From: Fimbriimonadales bacterium
Lineage (GTDB): Bacteria > Armatimonadota > Fimbriimonadia > Fimbriimonadales > GBS-DC
Assembly (NCBI GenBank): GCA_026416655.1
Contig: JAOAES010000057.1
Location: 1 to 9,237, forward strand
Reading direction: 5' to 3'
Length of the DNA: 9,237 nucleotides
The number at the start of each line of letters is the position of its first letter. The first letter of the stretch is position 1. A program made the translations under genes and the position numbers. The notes below the pieces were generated by a model. That model ran no database searches. It saw only the letters and a list, made by a program, of their open reading frames with translations, and was not told the origin of the DNA. This document shows, in pieces, positions 6,027 to 9,237 of this stretch.

Positions 6027-7393
6027 CGCACACCTCCCGCAGCGAGGTTGCCTTTGAGCAGACGCGGCACAAACGGCGTGGAAACCTCGCCCCGACGGAA
6101 CTCCGCTGTGTCAACAATTCGCAGCAGGAACTCGCGGCAGGTGTGGACGCCCGCGATTCGCGTCTCCAGCAGGGCGCGGTGGAGGCGAGCAATCGCCATT
6201 TCGCGCGTGGGCGCATGCACGATAATCTTCGCCAGCAGCGGGTCATAGTAGGGCGGCACGCTGTAGCCTGTGTACAGATGGCTATCCACGCGCACACCAG
6301 GACCTCCGGGCGGCGTCCACTCGCTGATGCGCCCGGTGGAGGGCGTGAAGTCCTGTTCGGGAATCTCGGCGGTCAGACGCGCTTCGATAGCGTGCCCGTT
6401 GACCTCTATCGCATCCTGCGTGTACGGCAACGGCTCGCCCGCGGCGATGCGAATCTGCCACTGCACGATGTCGATGCCCGTAATCGCCTCCGTAGCGGGG
6501 TGTTCGACCTGCAGGCGAGTGTTCATCTCGATAAAGTAGAAGTTCTCGTCGGCGTCCACGAGGAACTCGATGGTGCCTGCGTTTTGATAGCCGACCGCCT
6601 GTGCCACTTTGACGGCGGCGTCGCCGAGCGCACGGCGCGTCTCGGGCTTGAGGTTAGGCGCGGGGGCTTCCTCAATCATCTTCTGGTGGCGCGGGTTCTG
6701 GATGGAACATTCGCGTTCGTAGAGGTGTAGTACTTTGCCATGTTCGTCGGCTAAGATTTGCACCTCGATGTGGCGCGGTTCAGGGATATACTTTTCCAGG
6801 TAGACTTCGGGCGAGCCGAAGGCGGCTTGCGCTTCGGACTGAGCGATACGCAACGCGGGCAACAGGTCGTCCTCACTCATCACGCGCCGAATGCCGCGTC
6901 CGCCGCCGCCCGCCGCCGCCTTGATAAGCAGGGGGAAGCCAATCTGACGCGCCGCGGCGACCGCCTCATCCTCACTCTGCAACGCCCGCTCGGTACCGGG
7001 CAGCACAGGCGCGCCCGCTTTCTGCGCAATCGCCCGCGCCAGCGACTTGTCGCCCATCTTCACAATCGCGTCGATGGGGGGACCGATGAACTTGATGCCT
7101 TGCAGGGCGCACGCCTCTGCGAAACTGCTCCGCTCGGAAAGATAGCCATAGCCGGGATGAATCGCCTCCGCGCCCGTGATTTGCGCCGCCATCAGGATAT
7201 GGGGGATGTTCAGATAACTCTCCGCGCTGGGGGGCGGACCGATGCAGATTGCTTCATCCGCCAGCTGCACATGCAGAGCGTCGCGGTCGGCTTCTGAGTA
7301 GACCGCCACACTCTCAATCCCCAGCTCGCGACACGCGCGAATCACGCGCACCGCTATCTCGCCTCGATTGGCAATCAGGATTTTCCGAAACAC
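6023..7393 (-). CDS. accC: Biotin carboxylase subunit of acetyl-CoA carboxylase
   Basis: AccC carries out ATP- and bicarbonate-dependent carboxylation of biotin on the carrier protein AccB, the first half of malonyl-CoA synthesis. The 456-aa product has the family length and all three domains: BC N-terminal (KILIANRGEIAVRVIRAC, 4-21), the ATP-grasp domain with Gly-rich loop AAAGGGGRG (159-167), Lys116, Lys158, His236 and Lys238, FIEMNTRLQVEHP (287-299), and the C-terminal domain with Arg339. The RRHQK motif reads NPRHQK (233-238), one residue longer than in E. coli AccC. The start is GTG at 7393, which gives the usual MFRKILIANRG. No Shine-Dalgarno is visible, and a -10-like TACAAT lies only 9 nt upstream. 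It could be a carboxylase subunit of another biotin enzyme, but length and the nusB partner favour AccC. AccB is not in the window. Confidence 0.93.
   Translation of the reverse strand: MFRKILIANRGEIAVRVIRACRELGIESVAVYSEADRDALHVQLADEAICIGPPPSAESYLNIPHILMAAQITGAEAIHPGYGYLSERSSFAEACALQGIKFIGPPIDAIVKMGDKSLARAIAQKAGAPVLPGTERALQSEDEAVAAARQIGFPLLIKAAAGGGGRGIRRVMSEDDLLPALRIAQSEAQAAFGSPEVYLEKYIPEPRHIEVQILADEHGKVLHLYERECSIQNPRHQKMIEEAPAPNLKPETRRALGDAAVKVAQAVGYQNAGTIEFLVDADENFYFIEMNTRLQVEHPATEAITGIDIVQWQIRIAAGEPLPYTQDAIEVNGHAIEARLTAEIPEQDFTPSTGRISEWTPPGGPGVRVDSHLYTGYSVPPYYDPLLAKIIVHAPTREMAIARLHRALLETRIAGVHTCREFLLRIVDTAEFRRGEVSTPFVPRLLKGNLAAGGVR
6031..6038 (-). promoter_or_regulatory. Strong Shine-Dalgarno of nusB inside accC
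   Basis: GGGAGGTG on the minus strand overlaps the last accC codons and lies 4 nt (6 nt from GGAGG) before the GTG at 6026. It fixes the nusB start despite the non-ATG codon. Confidence 0.8.
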
Positions 7394-7402
7394 AGCGGGG
7401 TT

Positions 7403-7408
7403 ATTGTA
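7403..7408 (-). promoter_or_regulatory. Candidate -10 of accC-nusB, near-leaderless
   Basis: TACAAT on the minus strand lies in the 26-nt gap between pstB and accC and ends 9 nt before the accC GTG. It is framed by 6-bp inverted arms AGCGGG (7394-7399) and CCCGCT (7409-7414). A start 6-7 nt downstream would give an almost leaderless mRNA. The -35 is poor, so this is tentative; accC may equally be read from pstB. Confidence 0.35.
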
Positions 7409-7419
7409 CCCGCTCCGGC

Positions 7420-8220
7420 TTAGCCGAACCGCCCGCGAATATAGTCTTCCGTCTCCTTTTTGCTGGGGTTGGTGAAGATTTTCTCGGTTGTGTCGAACTC
7501 ATGTAAGACGCCCATCATGAAGAAGCCCGTATAGTCCGAGATACGCGCTGCCTGCTGCATACCGTGCGTCACAATCACAATTGTATACTCTTTCTTCAGT
7601 TCGGTCAACAACTCCTCGATGTAGAAGGTGGCGGTCGGGTCGAGCGCGGAGGTCGGCTCGTCCATCAGAATCACTTCGGGGTTGACCGCCAGTACGCGGG
7701 CGATGCACAGGCGCTGCTGCTGCCCGCCCGAAAGCGCCATGCCCGACTGCTTGAGTTTGTCCTTGACCTCATTCCACAAGGCGGCTTGGCGCAGACTGGT
7801 CTCCACAATCTGATCCAGAATGCGCTTATCGCGGATGCCGTGCATGCGCGGTCCGTAGGCGACATTATCGTAGATGCTCATGGGGAACGGGTTCGGCTTC
7901 TGGAACACCATTCCCACGCGCTTGCGCAGATCGACGACATCCACATCGGGGTCATAGATGTTCTTGCCGTCCAGAGTCACCGTGCCTGAAATGCGCACTC
8001 CCTCGATAAGGTCGTTCATGCGGTTCAAGCAGCGCAGGAAAGTGCTTTTGCCGCAGCCTGAAGGACCAATCAGCGCAGTGATGCTGTTGGAGCGAATGTC
8101 GAGGTTGATGTCCTTGAGCGCGTGGAAATCACCGTAGTGAAGGTTGAGTTTGCGTGCAGCCATGCGCGCAGGGGGCGTTGCCTGCGCGCCTGAGGTCGCC
8201 GACTGCGTCTCCGAAATCAC
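7420..8220 (-). CDS. pstB: Phosphate ABC transporter ATP-binding protein
   Basis: PstB is the cytosolic ATPase of the PstSCAB high-affinity phosphate importer. It is complete from the chosen start (266 aa): LNLHYGDFHALKDINL (25-40), Walker A GPSGCGKST (52-60), Q-loop in the PstB-specific MVFQKPNPFPMSIYDNVAYGPR block (104-125, Q107), signature LSGGQQQR (163-170), Walker B VILMDEP (183-189), H-loop His219 (VTHGMQQAARISD) and the typical ending YIRGRFG. The start is uncertain. GTG 8220 has GGAG 3 nt upstream and supplies the short N-terminal arm most PstBs have. GTG 8229 would suit a leaderless mRNA. ATG 8163 would give a 247-aa form lacking that arm. No pstS, pstC, pstA or phoU adjoins it on either side, so the permease must be encoded elsewhere. 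Upstream is a PhoB/PhoP-like repeat, consistent with phosphate control. Confidence 0.95.
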   Translation of the reverse strand: MISETQSATSGAQATPPARMAARKLNLHYGDFHALKDINLDIRSNSITALIGPSGCGKSTFLRCLNRMNDLIEGVRISGTVTLDGKNIYDPDVDVVDLRKRVGMVFQKPNPFPMSIYDNVAYGPRMHGIRDKRILDQIVETSLRQAALWNEVKDKLKQSGMALSGGQQQRLCIARVLAVNPEVILMDEPTSALDPTATFYIEELLTELKKEYTIVIVTHGMQQAARISDYTGFFMMGVLHEFDTTEKIFTNPSKKETEDYIRGRFG

Positions 8221-8231
8221 TTGCTCCACCG

Positions 8232-8242
8232 TATATAGGATA
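8232..8242 (-). promoter_or_regulatory. Candidate -10 region of pstB
   Basis: The minus strand carries TATCCTATATA, giving two overlapping -10 options (TATCCT 8242-8237, TATATA 8237-8232). Starts would fall around 8230-8225, so an mRNA from here would have almost no leader for GTG 8229 or 8220, or about 65 nt for ATG 8163. Confidence 0.4.
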
Positions 8243-8253
8243 CCTGCTGGGAG

Positions 8254-8270
8254 TGTTAAGGGAATGTTAA
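8254..8270 (-). promoter_or_regulatory. Pho-box-like direct repeat before pstB
   Basis: On the minus strand the sequence reads TTAACA-N5-TTAACA, an exact repeat at 11-bp period (8270-8265 and 8259-8254). PhoP boxes of Bacillus are TTAACA-like hexamers at this period, and cyanobacterial SphR and E. coli PhoB sites also repeat every 11 bp. Its end lies 11 nt upstream of a candidate -10, TATCCT (8242-8237), the spacing expected where a Pho box replaces the -35. Confidence 0.6.
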
Positions 8271-8280
8271 AATCGCGAAT

Positions 8281-8303
8281 CCCCTCTCCCAGAGGGAGAG
8301 GGG
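8281..8303. repeat. CCCTCTCCC-type palindromic hairpin
   Basis: A perfect 10-bp stem (CCCCTCTCCC / GGGAGAGGGG) closes a 3-nt AGA loop, followed by a purine-rich flank to about 8320. The same kind of CCCTCTCCC...GGGAGAGGG palindrome occurs as a dispersed intergenic repeat in many unrelated bacteria. It sits between the sdhA 3' end and pstB. It lacks a T-run on either side, so it is a poor intrinsic terminator, but it could stabilise the sdhA mRNA end. Confidence 0.65.
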
Positions 8304-8336
8304 AAAGGAGTGAGGGGGGTATGTGCGCACGGCTTA

Positions 8337-9237
8337 TCAGCTTTTCACCCCTGCCGCAACCTTCGCCTCGGTTTTGGCTTCGGTCTTGGGGGCGTCGTAG
8401 CGACGCGGGCGCGGCTTGATCAGGCTCACATCCACCGGGTCGTAGTGGATAGCGGGCCCATCGGGCGTCCAGCGCGCCATCGTGGTCTTGAGATAGTTCT
8501 CGTCGTCGCGCTGGGGGAACTCCGGTTTGTAGTGCGCCCCGCGGCTCTCGTTGCGGTCGAGCGCGCACGCCGTGATACAAATCGCCAACTCCAGCTGGTG
8601 CTGCAGCGTGCGGGTGAAGGGGATCACCTGATTCGTCCAGCCCGCGTGGTCGGCGATGTTGACATGCTTGACACGCTCGCGCAGCTCTTTCAGGCGTTCG
8701 AGCGTCTGCGCCAGGCGCGCGTTCTCGCGCACGACGGTCACATTCTCGTCCATCAGCACGCGCATCTCGTCGGCGAGGCGGTAGGGATTCTCGCTACCGC
8801 TGCGCTTGCTAATCTCCTCGAACTGCGCCTGATGTTTGCGCTGTTCCTGCTCAAACAGGCTGCTTGGCAGGTCGAAGGCGGAGCCTTCGAGGCTCTTGAT
8901 ATACTCGAGGATGGCAGGCGCAGCCACCTCGCCGCCGAACAGACAGCTCAGCAGCGAGTTCGCACCGAGGCGGTTCGCGCCGTGATACTGGTAATCCACC
9001 TCGCCCACGGCGTACAAGCCTGGGATGTTGGTCATCTGGTTGCGCGGGTGGACAGGCTCCATCACGCCGTCGCCGTTCACGGCGTAGTCGACCCACAGCC
9101 CGCCCATCGAGTAGTGCTGCGCAGGGTAGATGCGCATCGGAACCTCGCGCGGGTCTTCGCCCACGAACTTGATGTAGACCTCCAGAATACCCAGCAGTTT
9201 CTTCTCGATTTGCTGGCGTGGCAGGTGGGTGATGTCG
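8337..9237 (-). CDS. sdhA: Succinate dehydrogenase/fumarate reductase flavoprotein, 3' part
   Basis: Partial: the 5' end lies beyond the right edge of the window, and 299 residues of the C-terminal portion are present. SdhA is the FAD-bearing catalytic subunit of complex II, oxidising succinate to fumarate at the cytoplasmic face of the membrane. Visible active-site elements are the substrate His in QHYSMGG (fragment residue 41) and the substrate Arg in HGANRLGANSLL (residue 89). The FAD-side block NQMTNIPGLYAVGE is at 66-79, and the C-terminal helical domain follows. The His that binds FAD covalently is off the window. The QHYSMGGLWVDY form and the long C-terminal domain resemble the Bacillus/actinobacterial type more than E. 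coli SdhA. The tail is Lys/Glu/Ala-rich with a TEAK repeat. No sdhB follows it; pstB comes next. FrdA is a possible alternative name. Confidence 0.92.
   Translation of the reverse strand, partial: DITHLPRQQIEKKLLGILEVYIKFVGEDPREVPMRIYPAQHYSMGGLWVDYAVNGDGVMEPVHPRNQMTNIPGLYAVGEVDYQYHGANRLGANSLLSCLFGGEVAAPAILEYIKSLEGSAFDLPSSLFEQEQRKHQAQFEEISKRSGSENPYRLADEMRVLMDENVTVVRENARLAQTLERLKELRERVKHVNIADHAGWTNQVIPFTRTLQHQLELAICITACALDRNESRGAHYKPEFPQRDDENYLKTTMARWTPDGPAIHYDPVDVSLIKPRPRRYDAPKTEAKTEAKVAAGVKS

Noticed and set aside
8281..8303. Intrinsic terminator of sdhA.
   Set aside because: The stem is strong, but no U-tract follows on the minus strand; the only T-run (4 T) is about 8 nt past the stem.
8221..8580. 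N-terminal extension of the pstB frame up to an ATG at 8580.
   Set aside because: It would run through the CCCTCTCCC hairpin and the sdhA 3' end, adds 120 non-family residues, and would make PstB far longer than usual.
1..9237. CRISPR arrays, tRNA/rRNA genes, insertion sequences, toxin-antitoxin or defence modules.
   Set aside because: No spaced direct-repeat array, transposase motif, cloverleaf-like segment or matching protein was seen on either strand.

Overview
This is a GC-rich, gene-dense bacterial chromosomal segment, almost entirely housekeeping. It carries a ClpC-type (not ClpA) unfoldase, rplS-lepB, an accC-nusB pair, a Pst phosphate ATPase and a Bacillus/actinobacterial-type succinate dehydrogenase flavoprotein. 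Several starts are GTG, and some genes have weak or no Shine-Dalgarno sequence. The protein set suggests a deep-branching 'Terrabacteria'-side lineage such as Armatimonadota or a relative. That placement is inference from protein style only; there is no rRNA here to confirm it.

Plus strand, 1-3932: clpC comes first (75-2570). Its reading frame is interrupted at codon 293 by one in-frame TAA, where the family has Glu, although both halves are otherwise intact. A strong intrinsic terminator follows (2601-2627), enclosed by a pair of inverted ~25-bp repeats. Next come a promoter region and the two-gene operon rplS (ribosomal protein L19) and lepB (signal peptidase I), which overlap by 1 nt.

Minus strand, 3934-9237, in transcription order from the right edge: the 3' part of a succinate dehydrogenase/fumarate reductase flavoprotein (sdhA); a 116-nt gap with a CCCTCTCCC-type hairpin and a PhoP/PhoB-like direct repeat; an orphan pstB; accC and nusB, translationally coupled; a 128-nt gap with a TATAAT promoter; an unrecognised single-pass membrane protein; and a D-2-hydroxyacid dehydrogenase that converges on lepB with 1 nt between the stop codons.

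Functionally the window mixes protein quality control (ClpC), translation (L19), secretion (LepB), transcription (NusB), fatty-acid precursor synthesis (AccC), phosphate uptake (PstB) and central carbon/redox metabolism (SdhA, hydroxyacid dehydrogenase). I see no phage, CRISPR, toxin-antitoxin or other defence genes, and no tRNA or rRNA. No stretch over 300 nt lacks a gene; the longest gaps are 190, 128 and 116 nt. I do not see a new multi-gene system. The most notable points are the broken clpC frame, the Pho-box-like site at a lone pstB, and the paired repeats around the clpC terminator.
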